Below are positions 19,109-28,028 of a stretch of 64,000 bases of DNA, piece by piece. A program made the translations under genes and the position numbers. Under the pieces are notes generated by a model. It was not told the origin of the DNA. It did not search any database and worked only from the letters and a program-made list of their open reading frames with translations. Position 1 is the stretch's first letter; the number at the start of each line of letters is the position of its first letter. Source of the stretch: Vallitalea sp. (GTDB lineage Bacteria > Bacillota > Clostridia > Lachnospirales > Vallitaleaceae); assembly GCA_025210515.1 (NCBI GenBank), contig JAOARM010000050.1, positions 1-64,000 of the forward strand. Direction: 5' to 3'.

Positions 19109-19550
19109 AAGTATCCTCCTCTATGTATTCGGTATAACTAGAAGTTTTATTAATGACAGGGTACATAATGAATATTGAACAAAATACATAATAAATAATA
19201 TAAGTAAATGCTATATAAATATCTGGCTTATTTTGAAAGATATATGACAATAATAAGTGTAAAATAAAAATTGATACAGTATAAATAAAACCAAAAAGAC
19301 ATAAACTTTTATAAAACTTATTAATTTTTTTTAACTTTTCATTTGTATATTTTCTCTTGGGAAATAGCAGTACTTTTAATCCACCCATAAATTCTTCATA
19401 AGCACCAATAGCTATTATATATAAAGCAAATGCTGTGAAAATTATAATGATGGATGGAATAAAAAATATGTATTGTGCTACACCAGGAAATAAGATATTT
19501 GTAAAAAATATATAAATTATAACGTGTATTAATAAAAATAAATAGTACAT
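19101..19550 (-). CDS. Membrane protein in the ABC exporter operon
   Basis: A 149-aa protein with four predicted helices and a basic loop (FPKRKYTNEKLKK) near residue 65. No family recognised. It follows the permease by 32 bases with its own AAGGAG, and overlaps the next small membrane gene. Possibly a subunit or immunity-type partner of the ABC exporter (inference from position only). Confidence 0.6.
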   Translation of the reverse strand: MYYLFLLIHVIIYIFFTNILFPGVAQYIFFIPSIIIIFTAFALYIIAIGAYEEFMGGLKVLLFPKRKYTNEKLKKINKFYKSLCLFGFIYTVSIFILHLLLSYIFQNKPDIYIAFTYIIYYVFCSIFIMYPVINKTSSYTEYIEEDTYG

Positions 19551-19582
19551 TTCAATCTCCTTATAGTTATTCTTTACTATTA

Positions 19583-21148
19583 CTATATTTCAGCAACTTC
19601 AAAAACTTTTCTTCCACTCAATATCAATATAAAACTTATAACAATATTGTACGCTATTAATATTCCGTATCCAATATAAGGAGCATATAAATTACTTTTA
19701 AGTATAACATGCTCAATTATACTAGAACCTATAATACTTGGAAGAATAATAAGTAGAACCAAAATAAACTTAGTTAAAAATTTGAAAACTTTACTATGAG
19801 TAGAACCAAATACCCTTCTAGTTAATACATCGGTATAGACAAATAAAGCACCAAAAGTAGTGTAAGTTAATGCACTTAGAAGTATTATTATAACATTTTG
19901 CTTAAACATAAATGCTGTAATACTAAAGAGTATTAAGCCATCAACGAAATTTTTAAGATGATTAGCTAGAGTTCCCCAGAATACTTTTTCTATAGAATCA
20001 GCAGGAATAATATATATATAATGCATCTTCATTTCTTCTATCCATTTTCCTTGTAAAGAAAATATAAACAACATATATATACTAAAATAAAGAACAGATT
20101 TTATATTAGATGAATGAGTCATGTATTTTGACATGAATCCAAAAACCACTATTCCTATTGTTTCTTTACCTACAAAGAAGAAACCATTTTTCCTATATTC
20201 AATGATATGTTTATAGAAGATTGCTTTTGCACCACCTGAGCCAAAGCCTTGATTAACTTTCTTAACTTTGTTTTCTTTAATCTCTCTAACTCTTGAGCCG
20301 GATTTTTTCGCTAAATACAATTTTTCTTTTCTTTCTGTGGCAGCCAAAACATCTTCATAATAATCTGTATTAACATAGTATAGTACAATAATTAATATTA
20401 TAACAGTAACTAATAATAAAGATAAATATATATAAAAAACTAAATCAATTTCTTTGGTGGCATAGGATAATACTACTTTAAACCAACCAATAATAGGTAA
20501 TATATTGAATGTATTACTATTAAATACAGAATCAGACGCCTTGATCAAATCTTGCATTTGTGATAAAACAACTAAAAACCATACGCCTATACCGCAAAAT
20601 AATCCATTAATACACCTTTTGGCTAACAATCTATTTCTTTTTTTCTTAGAAGTAATAGAGTATATAACAATACTAAAAATTCCCATAGTAAAAGATAATA
20701 AGAATACTGTCAAAAATATAATAACAACACCAATACCAGTAACAGGGTAGAAATTTTTTAAATTAGGTATTTGTAAAATTATTAAAAATACAAAGAAAAT
20801 GGTTTTTAATAGCTCTTTTATAAATCCGTATATTAAAGTTTTTTTTGGAGATATTGGAGCTGTAAATATAAAGTTAACATCTGATTGTCTGAAAAAGCTA
20901 TTTCCTTTTTCTATACCTTGATTAAGTTGGAAATAAACCATAAACAATATAAAAATAGTCGATATCATATCAAAAGACACTTTAGGGTTTGCTGATATAC
21001 TTTGAGTAGGCATAGTAATACTTATAACTATAAAACCTACAAAGCATATAATAAGAAATAGATATAATACTAGATATAATGGTTTCTTAAATAGTTTTTT
21101 TATATGATTAATAAAACTTCTTTTCATTATGTAAAATAATGGGTTCAT
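19583..21148 (-). CDS. ABC exporter permease
   Basis: A 521-aa integral membrane protein with about 12 helices, resembling the putative ABC exporter family (PF16962-type, SaV1866-unrelated) found beside a single ATPase. A cytoplasmic basic loop (about 265-300, with ATERKEKLYLAKKSGSRVREIKENK-like composition) separates two membrane halves. It overlaps or abuts the ATPase gene (two-base gap), so both are translated together. Substrate unknown; such exporters move antibiotics, peptides or lipids. Confidence 0.75.
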   Translation of the reverse strand: MNPLFYIMKRSFINHIKKLFKKPLYLVLYLFLIICFVGFIVISITMPTQSISANPKVSFDMISTIFILFMVYFQLNQGIEKGNSFFRQSDVNFIFTAPISPKKTLIYGFIKELLKTIFFVFLIILQIPNLKNFYPVTGIGVVIIFLTVFLLSFTMGIFSIVIYSITSKKKRNRLLAKRCINGLFCGIGVWFLVVLSQMQDLIKASDSVFNSNTFNILPIIGWFKVVLSYATKEIDLVFYIYLSLLLVTVIILIIVLYYVNTDYYEDVLAATERKEKLYLAKKSGSRVREIKENKVKKVNQGFGSGGAKAIFYKHIIEYRKNGFFFVGKETIGIVVFGFMSKYMTHSSNIKSVLYFSIYMLFIFSLQGKWIEEMKMHYIYIIPADSIEKVFWGTLANHLKNFVDGLILFSITAFMFKQNVIIILLSALTYTTFGALFVYTDVLTRRVFGSTHSKVFKFLTKFILVLLIILPSIIGSSIIEHVILKSNLYAPYIGYGILIAYNIVISFILILSGRKVFEVAEI

Positions 21149-21150
21149 AT

Positions 21151-21846
21151 CTATGCCTCCGTAACATCAAAAAATATTTTTTCTAGAGATTCATTGTTAA
21201 AAGTTATCTCTTCTCTCGTTCTAGAAAGTACTATTTTGCCATCTTTCATAATTAACGCTTTATCCCATACTTCATCAATACTATCAATAATATGTGTACT
21301 AATTAGAACACTACAATTCATTGCTTTTAACTTGATAAAATAACTTTTTAATTCTTTAATTGCTTTTGGGTCTAATCCAATCATAGGTTCATCAAATAAA
21401 ATAACTTTTGGATTTAGTAATAGGGAGCAACAAATGCTAATTTTTTGTTGCATACCTTTTGATAAGCTACCACCAAGTTTATCTTTTTTATCCCATAAGT
21501 CAAAAGTAGTTAATAATTCTTTTGCTTTGTCTTCATAGTTTTTTAATTTATAAGCGCTAGCAATAAATTTTATATGTTCATATACAGTTAACATATCATA
21601 TACAGCAGGAGCTTCTGGAACATATCCAAAAATTCTCTTAGCGTCTATAGTTTTATTATTCATATTGTTAATTGTAATATCTCCATTATATTTAAGAAGA
21701 CCTGCAATTGATTTAATTGTAGTACTTTTACCAGCACCATTAGGTCCTAATAAAACTGCGATTTCACCATCTTTTACTTCAAAGCTTATATCATCAACAG
21801 CTTTTGTTTTTTCATATTTTTTTGTTAGATTTTCTACTTTTAGCAT
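21151..21846 (-). CDS. ABC transporter ATP-binding protein
   Basis: A 231-aa single-domain ATPase. Walker A is GPNGAGKSTT, the signature LGGSLSKGMQQK (a divergent LSKGMQQ form typical of exporters), Walker B VILFDEPMIGLD, and the H-loop histidine lies in ISTHI. The start is the ATG at 21846, eight bases after GAGG; the in-frame GTG at 21855 lies inside that ribosome site. Powers the permease encoded just downstream. A promoter must lie in 21850-22010, but no strong minus-strand pair is evident to me. Confidence 0.88.
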   Translation of the reverse strand: MLKVENLTKKYEKTKAVDDISFEVKDGEIAVLLGPNGAGKSTTIKSIAGLLKYNGDITINNMNNKTIDAKRIFGYVPEAPAVYDMLTVYEHIKFIASAYKLKNYEDKAKELLTTFDLWDKKDKLGGSLSKGMQQKISICCSLLLNPKVILFDEPMIGLDPKAIKELKSYFIKLKAMNCSVLISTHIIDSIDEVWDKALIMKDGKIVLSRTREEITFNNESLEKIFFDVTEA

Positions 21847-22012
21847 ATTATTCACCTCATAAAATTATATTAATATCTGTATATAAATGATATAAACAGA
21901 GTAATCATTTTTAAGATAAAAGTCAAGTAAATGTTACCAAGATTAAATTGTTAGTAATAAGATTCTGTATAGATATAGTTTAACGTTATTTAAGTTGTAT
22001 TGTAATTATGAC

Positions 22013-22041
22013 TTGACAAAATGAAACAAACAAAATAGAAT
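22013..22041 (+). promoter_or_regulatory. Sigma-A promoter of argF
   Basis: TTGACA at 22013-22018, a 17-base spacer and TAGAAT at 22036-22041. The predicted transcription start falls at about 22048, just before the ARG box. Confidence 0.75.
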
Positions 22042-22055
22042 AATAATAAGAATAA

Positions 22056-22071
22056 ATGTATAATTATACAT
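22056..22071 (+). promoter_or_regulatory. ARG box (ArgR/AhrC operator)
   Basis: A perfect 16-bp palindrome, ATGTATAATTATACAT, whose core fits the ArgR half-site rule TGNATWWWWATNCA at every position. It lies 15 bases after the -10 box and just before the argF ribosome site. This is where an arginine-bound repressor would block transcription. Confidence 0.75.
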
Positions 22072-22086
22072 GAAGGAGAGAAGCGT

Positions 22087-23022
22087 ATGCCAGTTAATTT
22101 AAAAGGGAAAAGTCTACTTACATTAAAAGATTTTACTAAATCAGAAATTGAATATTTATTAGATTTATCTTCTGATTTAAAGCAAAAGAAAAGAATGGGT
22201 ATTATAGGACAACAGCTAAAAGGTAAAAATGTAGCTCTAATTTTTGAAAAACCTTCAACAAGAACACGTTGTGCTTTTACAGTGGCATGTGTTGATGAAG
22301 GAGGTCATCCAGAATATCTAGGAAAGAATGATATCCAATTAGGGTACAAAGAGTCTATTGAAGATACAGCTAGGGTACTTGGAAGACTATTTGATGGAAT
22401 ACAGTTTAGAGGTTTTTCTCAAGAGCATGTGGAGAAACTAGCTAAGTATAGTGGAGTACCAGTATTCAATGGTTTGACAGATGATTACCATCCAACTCAG
22501 ATATTAGCTGATTTACTTACAATTAAAGAACAGTTTGGAAAATTAAAAGGATTGAATTTTACTTATATAGGGGATGGGCGAAATAATATGGCTAATAGCT
22601 TAATGATTGGCTGTAGTAAAATGGGAATTAATTTCACACTTATTGCACCAACTAAATTATGGCCAGTTGATGAACTTATAAATGAATGTAAAGAATTTTC
22701 TACAGAGTCAGGAAGTAGTATAACTATAACAGAAGATGTTAATATGGTTAAAGGTTCAGATGTTATATATACAGATGTATGGTGTTCTATGGGTGAAGAA
22801 GAAAAAGCTTCTGACAGAATTAATATGTTAAAACCATACCAAGTTAATAAGGAACTTGTATCTAAGACAGAGAAAGAAGAAACAATATGTATGCACTGCC
22901 TTCCAGCTGTAAAAGGTAATGAAATAACAGAAGATGTATTTGAACAACATGCACAAGTTATTTTTGATGAAGCAGAAAATAGAATGCATACAATTAAAGC
23001 AGTTATGGTTGCTATGATTTAG
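22087..23022 (+). CDS. argF: Ornithine carbamoyltransferase
   Basis: A 311-aa enzyme joining carbamoyl phosphate and ornithine to make citrulline. Carbamoyl-phosphate loop STRTR (residues 58-62), HPTQ (near 137), the ornithine-site SMG region (near 237) and HCLPA with the catalytic cysteine (near 275) are present. Length and the RVLGRLFDGIQFRGF stretch fit OTCases rather than aspartate or putrescine carbamoyltransferase. The gene stands alone with its own promoter and ARG box, so an anabolic role (argF) is favoured over a catabolic one (arcB), which would sit with arcA or arcC. Confidence 0.92.
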   Translation: MPVNLKGKSLLTLKDFTKSEIEYLLDLSSDLKQKKRMGIIGQQLKGKNVALIFEKPSTRTRCAFTVACVDEGGHPEYLGKNDIQLGYKESIEDTARVLGRLFDGIQFRGFSQEHVEKLAKYSGVPVFNGLTDDYHPTQILADLLTIKEQFGKLKGLNFTYIGDGRNNMANSLMIGCSKMGINFTLIAPTKLWPVDELINECKEFSTESGSSITITEDVNMVKGSDVIYTDVWCSMGEEEKASDRINMLKPYQVNKELVSKTEKEETICMHCLPAVKGNEITEDVFEQHAQVIFDEAENRMHTIKAVMVAMI

Positions 23023-23033
23023 ATAATTATTTA

Positions 23034-23068
23034 TTAGCCTTTGATTAATATTGTTAATCAAAGGCTAA
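23034..23068 (+). terminator. Hairpin terminator after argF
   Basis: A perfect 15-bp stem (23034-23048 with 23054-23068) and a five-base loop, 11 bases after the argF stop. There is no long T run. Confidence 0.65.
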
Positions 23069-23093
23069 ATTACTGTATTGAAGTATTATAATC

Positions 23094-23122
23094 TTGAAGT
23101 GTTCATTTAATAATAGTATAAT
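23094..23122 (+). promoter_or_regulatory. Sigma-A promoter of birA
   Basis: TTGAAG at 23094-23099, a 17-base spacer and TATAAT at 23117-23122. The promoter lies inside an in-frame upstream extension of the birA reading frame, which shows that translation starts later, at 23148. Confidence 0.75.
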
Positions 23123-23147
23123 AGTTGTGAAAGTAGGGAATATAACT

Positions 23148-24128
23148 ATGAGAGAAAAGATATTACTATTATTAAATGAGTCAGATGACTATATATCTGG
23201 GGAAGAGATAAGTAATAAATTAGGGGTATCAAGAACAGCAATATGGAAAGTTATTAAAAGTTTAAAAGAACAGGGTTACGAAATAGAGTCTGTAACTAGA
23301 AAAGGTTACAAATTGTTATCGTCACCAGATATTTTAGAAGAAGAAGAAATTCATTATAATCTAAAAACTAGCTTAATAGGAAAGAAAATCATAACTTATG
23401 ATCAAGTTGATTCAACTAACAAAGAAGCTAAAAAGTTAGCACTACAAGGTACAGAAGAAGGAACTGTTATTGTTGCAGATGAACAATTAAATGGTAAAGG
23501 TAGAAGAGGAAGGAATTGGGTTTCACCAAAAAGAACAGGAATATGGATGTCCATGTTATTAAGACCTGATATAAGACCTGAGAATGCCTCAATGATTACT
23601 TTAGTAGCAGGACTTGCAGTTTGTAAAGCTATTGAGACTACTACTGACATTAAACCATTAATTAAATGGCCAAATGATATTGTTATAAATGGAAAAAAGA
23701 TATGTGGTATATTAACAGAAATGAGTTCGGAAATAGATTATATTAATTTTGTAGTTGTAGGTATTGGTATTAATGTAAATACTAAGAAATTCCCAGAAGA
23801 ACTTGATAGTATTGCAACGTCTCTAAAGTTACAAGGAAATAAAGCCTATAAAAGACAAGATATTTTAAAAAAAATACTTGAAGAATTTGAAATATGTTAT
23901 AATAAGTATCTTGAAACAGAGGATTTACAAGAGATAATAGATGAATACAATTCTTATTGTGTTAATATTTCAAGAGAAGTAATAGTAAAAAGTAAAGATA
24001 TTAGCATAACTGGTACAGTAAAATGTGTCACACCAAAAGGAGAGCTTATTGTTACAGATAGTACTGGCAAAGATACTTTGATAACATCTGGAGAAGTATC
24101 AGTAAGAGGTATATATGGTTATGTATAA
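23148..24128 (+). CDS. birA: Bifunctional biotin-protein ligase / repressor BirA
   Basis: A 326-aa class II biotin ligase. The N-terminal winged helix-turn-helix (about 1-65; GEEISNKLGVSRTAIWKVIKSLKEQG) binds DNA. The central catalytic domain (about 80-270) has GRRGRNWVSP, the biotinyl-AMP loop, and KWPNDI with the catalytic lysine. The C-terminal SH3-like domain closes the protein. It attaches biotin to carboxylase subunits and represses biotin genes. The ATG at 23148 is chosen because the promoter at 23094-23122 excludes earlier in-frame starts; AGGGA lies upstream. Confidence 0.92.
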   Translation: MREKILLLLNESDDYISGEEISNKLGVSRTAIWKVIKSLKEQGYEIESVTRKGYKLLSSPDILEEEEIHYNLKTSLIGKKIITYDQVDSTNKEAKKLALQGTEEGTVIVADEQLNGKGRRGRNWVSPKRTGIWMSMLLRPDIRPENASMITLVAGLAVCKAIETTTDIKPLIKWPNDIVINGKKICGILTEMSSEIDYINFVVVGIGINVNTKKFPEELDSIATSLKLQGNKAYKRQDILKKILEEFEICYNKYLETEDLQEIIDEYNSYCVNISREVIVKSKDISITGTVKCVTPKGELIVTDSTGKDTLITSGEVSVRGIYGYV

Positions 24129-24183
24129 GTTTGCGTTATAATTATACAAAAGTATAACTATAATAAGAAAGGAACTAGAAATA

Positions 24184-24510
24184 ATGTTTGATGAAAGAGT
24201 AATATTATCAGTATCTAATGTATATAGTAAACAATATTATTTTAATGAAGATTTTGACCAACTACCACAAGGGATACAAGATGAACTAAAAATATTGGCT
24301 GTTCTATATACAGAAGATGTAGGTGGAATACTTACAATTGGATTTGAAGAAAACGGAGATTTGTTTCTTGAAGTAGAAGCTAATGAGAACGACTTATTAT
24401 TTGATGAAATAGGAAGCGTTCTTAAAATAAAACAATTACAAGAAGATAAAAAAGAGTTATGGGAATCTCTTGAAACGTATTTCAAAGTATTTTTCTTAGG
24501 AGAAGGTTAA
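24184..24510 (+). CDS. DUF6145 family protein
   Basis: A 108-aa soluble, acidic protein (NEDFDQLPQGIQDELKILAV...TEDVGGILTIGFEENGDL) that I recognise as the DUF6145 family of Lachnospirales-type Clostridia. Function unknown. It lies between birA and coaX and is 13 bases before the Dabb gene. No catalytic or binding motif is evident. Confidence 0.7.
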   Translation: MFDERVILSVSNVYSKQYYFNEDFDQLPQGIQDELKILAVLYTEDVGGILTIGFEENGDLFLEVEANENDLLFDEIGSVLKIKQLQEDKKELWESLETYFKVFFLGEG

Positions 24511-24523
24511 AGGAGGATATAGT

Positions 24524-24829
24524 ATGATTCGTCATGTAGTTATGTTTAAGTACCAACAATCAGCAGAAGGTAATACAAAACAATATAATCTAAATAAATC
24601 AAAAGAGATGCTAGAAAATTTAGTTAATAAAGTAGAAGAAATAAAATATCTGCATGTGGCTCTTAATCATGAACAAGCAGATAATAGTAATTATGATCTA
24701 ATACTAACAGTTGATGTGGATAGTATATCTGATCTTAATGCATATCAAAATAACGAAGATCATAAAGCAGTAGGTGGATTTATCAAAAAAGTAGTTGAAA
24801 AAAGAGCATGTGTAGATTTTGAAAAATAA
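24524..24829 (+). CDS. Dabb (stress-responsive A/B barrel) family protein
   Basis: A 101-aa dimeric alpha-beta barrel protein. The start IRHVVMFKYQQ, the middle HVALNHEQADNSNYDLILTVDVDS and the end HKAVGGFIKKVVEKRACVDFE fit the Dabb domain closely. Family members are small stress- or metabolism-linked proteins without a general assigned reaction. AAGGAGG precedes the ATG. It is immediately followed by the large palindromic element at 24839. Confidence 0.85.
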   Translation: MIRHVVMFKYQQSAEGNTKQYNLNKSKEMLENLVNKVEEIKYLHVALNHEQADNSNYDLILTVDVDSISDLNAYQNNEDHKAVGGFIKKVVEKRACVDFEK

Positions 24830-24838
24830 TGTTTATAT

Positions 24839-25031
24839 AAAGGGGCTGTCGCATAATATATTTTTTGGATGGCTATAAGTTTTGGAAGGTAGACTAGGTT
24901 TAGCTATTCCTACCCTTAAACGTCCTGTTTAAAGGGTAGGTGCTACGCCGTCCGTGGCTTCGCTTATCGCTAAACCTAGTCTACCTTCCTTTGATATTGA
25001 CGTTAAAAATATATTATGCGACAGCCCCTTT
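24839..25031. repeat. Large nested palindromic element, copy C
   Basis: Outer arms 24839-24865 and 25005-25031 are a perfect 27-bp inverted repeat ending GGGGCTGTCGCATAATATA. Inside, 24884-24904 and 24969-24989 form a second perfect 21-bp stem. Within that, 24909-24921 pairs with 24927-24940 (one bulge), and GCC-GTCCGT-GGC forms a small third hairpin near 24947-24958. The inner part recurs in diverged form at 46649-46753. It has no reading frame of note. It could be a MITE-like element, a structured RNA or both; the outer right arm ends in TTTTT and could terminate the Dabb transcript. Confidence 0.75.
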
Positions 25032-25054
25032 TTGACGAATAAGGATGTGAAAAA

Positions 25055-25825
25055 ATGTTATTAGTTATAGATATAGGTAATACTAATATAGTAATTGGAG
25101 CATATAGAGGTGATGAATTAGTAGCTAACTGGAGAATGACTACTAAAACACCAAGAACGTCAGATGAATATGGATTATTTATGTATAGTTTACTTGAACA
25201 CAGAGGAATTAAAAAAGATGAGATAAAAGACGTTATTATATCATCTGTAGTACCTAATATAATGTATTCATTAGTAAGCGGTATTATTAAATATTTTGAT
25301 ACACAACCAATAATTGTTGGTCCTGGTGTGAAAACGGGTATCAATATAAGAACTGATAATCCAAAAGAGGTTGGAGCAGATAGAATAGTTAATACTGTAA
25401 GTGCTTATTATACATATGGAGGCCCTGCTATAGTAATAGATTTTGGTACTGCAACTACTTATGACGTTGTGACAGAAGATGGAGTTTTTAGTGCTGCTAT
25501 TACATCACCAGGAATTAAAATATGTGCAAACGCTTTATATCAAAAAGCGGCTAAATTGCCAGAAATAGAAATAAAGAAACCAAAAAGTATATTAGCAAAA
25601 AATACAGTAACAAGTATGCAAGCAGGACTAGTATATGGATATATAGGACAAGTTGAGTATATAGTAAAAAAAGTAAAGCAAGAAATGAATTGCGAAGAAA
25701 TGAAAGTAGTTGCAACAGGTGGATTAGCCAAGATAATTAATTCTGAAACAGATGTTATAGATGTACTAGACCCTATGCTTACTTTAAAAGGACTTAAAAT
25801 TATATACGACAAAAATAAAAGCTAG
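25055..25825 (+). CDS. coaX: Type III pantothenate kinase
   Basis: A 256-aa ASKHA-fold kinase for the first step of coenzyme A synthesis, independent of coenzyme A feedback. Phosphate-1 loop [13 protein letters not shown] (residues 4-16), the pantothenate-site stretch [17 protein letters not shown] (near 100-118) and phosphate-2 [12 protein letters not shown] (near 129) are all present. Length is normal. AAGGATG precedes the ATG. It is followed 31 bases later by dusB, a common coaX-dusB arrangement in Firmicutes. Confidence 0.94.
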   Translation: MLLVIDIGNTNIVIGAYRGDELVANWRMTTKTPRTSDEYGLFMYSLLEHRGIKKDEIKDVIISSVVPNIMYSLVSGIIKYFDTQPIIVGPGVKTGINIRTDNPKEVGADRIVNTVSAYYTYGGPAIVIDFGTATTYDVVTEDGVFSAAITSPGIKICANALYQKAAKLPEIEIKKPKSILAKNTVTSMQAGLVYGYIGQVEYIVKKVKQEMNCEEMKVVATGGLAKIINSETDVIDVLDPMLTLKGLKIIYDKNKS

Positions 25826-25856
25826 AATAAATAGACTATAAAAACGGTGATATTAT

Positions 25857-26819
25857 ATGAAAATTGGAAATGTAGAATTGAAAAATAATGTAATACTAGC
25901 ACCTATGGCTGGGGTAACAGATTTGCCTTATCGTCTTTTGTGTAAAGAACAAGGATGTGGATTAGTATATACAGAGATGGTTAGTGCTAAAGCTTTATTT
26001 TATAATAATAAAAATACAGAACTTTTAATGAGAATAGATGAGAGGGAAAGACCAGTAGCTCTTCAGCTATTTGGAAAAGACCCACAGCTTATGGCTAATA
26101 TGGCAATGAAAATAACAGAAACTAATCCATTAATTGATATTATTGATATTAATATGGGATGTCCAGTGCCAAAAGTTGTTAATAACGGTGAAGGTTCAGC
26201 TCTTATGAAAAATCCTAAGTTAGTTGGTGAAATTGTTAAACAAGTATCATCAGCAATTAATAAGCCACTAACTATAAAGATTCGTAAAGGATTTGATGAA
26301 AGTAGTATTAATGCTGTTGAAATCGCTAAAATTGCACAAGAAAATGGAGCAGCAGCAATAGGGGTTCACGGTAGAACTAGAGAACAATATTATACAGGAA
26401 AAGCTGATTGGGATATTATAAGAAAAGTAAAAGAAGAAGTTTCAATACCAGTCCTTGGTAACGGAGATGTTTTTACTCCACAAGATGCTAAGAAGTTAAT
26501 AGATGAGACTAACTGTGATGGCATTATGATAGGTAGAGGTGCTCAAGGCAATCCTTGGTTATTTAAGAGAATTATTCATTATCTAGAAACAGGCGAGTTA
26601 TTACCTGAACCTCATATTGAAGATATTGTTAATATGATTAATAGACATATTGAGATGTTAACAACATTCAAAGGTGAATATACAGCGGTAAGAGAAATGA
26701 GAAAGCATATATCATGGTATACTAAAGGGCTATATAACGGTGCCAATATAAGAAGAGAAATTAATTATATTGAATCAATGGATGAATTGAAAAACAAAGT
26801 ATTAGAGCTTATTGTATAG
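25857..26819 (+). CDS. dusB: tRNA-dihydrouridine synthase DusB
   Basis: A 320-aa flavoenzyme reducing uridines in tRNA. FMN-binding TIM barrel (about 1-240) with APMAGVTDLPYRLLC, the catalytic cysteine in INMGCPVPKVVNNGEGSALM (near 101), the IKIRKGFD and GVHGRTREQYYTG stretches, and MIGRGAQGNPWLF near 226. A C-terminal helical tRNA-binding domain follows. Length and motifs match the DusB/Dus1 group. Confidence 0.94.
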   Translation: MKIGNVELKNNVILAPMAGVTDLPYRLLCKEQGCGLVYTEMVSAKALFYNNKNTELLMRIDERERPVALQLFGKDPQLMANMAMKITETNPLIDIIDINMGCPVPKVVNNGEGSALMKNPKLVGEIVKQVSSAINKPLTIKIRKGFDESSINAVEIAKIAQENGAAAIGVHGRTREQYYTGKADWDIIRKVKEEVSIPVLGNGDVFTPQDAKKLIDETNCDGIMIGRGAQGNPWLFKRIIHYLETGELLPEPHIEDIVNMINRHIEMLTTFKGEYTAVREMRKHISWYTKGLYNGANIRREINYIESMDELKNKVLELIV

Positions 26820-26926
26820 ATATAGTTATACTACCAATTATACATTCTTATTTTTTGTGGATTAATTATGTATAAAAATCAAATATTGTTAATAAGTTAT
26901 ATTAAAACATTATTTGAAGTGATAAT

Positions 26927-27868
26927 ATGTATAAAAATTATGCCATAATTAGTTGTTCAGAAGACATGCAACAAATTAAGTTCACTAACCCTTTAATAAA
27001 GTATTATCCAAATAAATATATTATGAAATATATACTCAAGAAATTACCTCTTAATGTATCAGAAGTAGACTATCTAGATAATAAAGGTCTAGAAATTAAG
27101 TTGCCAATATTACCTAGCATCTTTAATGAAGAAGAATATATCAAAGCAATTATTGAAGAGTTTAACGATAAATTATTAATATATAATATTAACGTTATTA
27201 TACTCTCAAAAGAATTGCAGAATTATAGAAATGATTTTAAGTGCTTAATTGCTGATGAAAAACATGTTCAATTTCTATACATTAATAAGGTAATTGAACA
27301 AGTAATTAATCTTATACATAAAGAATTAAAAGATATGAATTTTGTTATAATAGACGGAGATAATAGTAAAACTAGATATATCATTGATAATATCTATAAA
27401 GACATTAATTCACTAACTGTTATTACATCTCATCCAGAATCATACGAAGAAATTGTTGAAGAAATATATGATGATACAGGATTAGCTGTTCAGATTACGA
27501 ACTATAATGTGAATCAAAATATATCTAGCGATATAATTATTAACTGTAATCAAGATAATGATAAAGTGTTTTATTGTTTCAGTGAAGGTTCATATATTAT
27601 TGACTTCGTATCTGATGAAAATAAAATTAGAAATATAATGATAAAAAGAAGTGATATTAATATAGTTACTAACATAGATATGTATGTTAATAACCATTTA
27701 ATAAGTAAAGATTTATTTCATGGTGTTTTACTCAATGAAAATCGTATTATTAGAAGTATATACTTGTATGGTTATAGAGATACTATGTTTGATAGGTTAA
27801 ATACCATTAAAAATAAGTATAATATAACTATTGGGAAAATGTATCAAAGAGGGGAGGAAATACACTAA
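26927..27868 (+). CDS. Unrecognised 313-aa protein between dusB and greA
   Basis: I do not recognise this protein. It is soluble, with no signal, membrane helix or cysteine cluster. The centre (about 145-210; NFVIIDGDNSKTRY, then SLTVITSHPESYEEIVEEIYDDTGLAVQITNY) alternates strands and helices like a Rossmann-type fold but lacks GxGxxG. The C-terminus contains IRSIYLYGYRDTMFDRL. A weak GAAGTGAT ribosome site precedes the ATG, and the codons are very AT-rich. It is flanked by conserved housekeeping genes, so it may be a lineage-specific core gene. Confidence 0.6.
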   Translation: MYKNYAIISCSEDMQQIKFTNPLIKYYPNKYIMKYILKKLPLNVSEVDYLDNKGLEIKLPILPSIFNEEEYIKAIIEEFNDKLLIYNINVIILSKELQNYRNDFKCLIADEKHVQFLYINKVIEQVINLIHKELKDMNFVIIDGDNSKTRYIIDNIYKDINSLTVITSHPESYEEIVEEIYDDTGLAVQITNYNVNQNISSDIIINCNQDNDKVFYCFSEGSYIIDFVSDENKIRNIMIKRSDINIVTNIDMYVNNHLISKDLFHGVLLNENRIIRSIYLYGYRDTMFDRLNTIKNKYNITIGKMYQRGEEIH

Positions 27869-27909
27869 CTATTGGTTAAAACACGTATAGACGAAACATT
27901 TTAAATATC

Positions 27910-27938
27910 TTGACAACTTGTTATTATTAAGTTATAAT
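27910..27938 (+). promoter_or_regulatory. Consensus sigma-A promoter of greA
   Basis: TTGACA at 27910-27915, a 17-base spacer and TATAAT at 27933-27938: a perfect match to the sigma-A consensus, suggesting strong constitutive transcription of greA and perhaps lysS. Confidence 0.85.
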
Positions 27939-28028
27939 ACCATGAATATAAATATTGTTAAATAAACAAATTTACATTTATATGTAGGGAAAATTTTATT
28001 ATATTATTAAGAGGAAGGGTGTATCAAG

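Noticed and set aside
23094..23147. N-terminal extension of BirA
   Set aside because: The extension contains the gene's own -35 and -10 boxes, so it is not translated.
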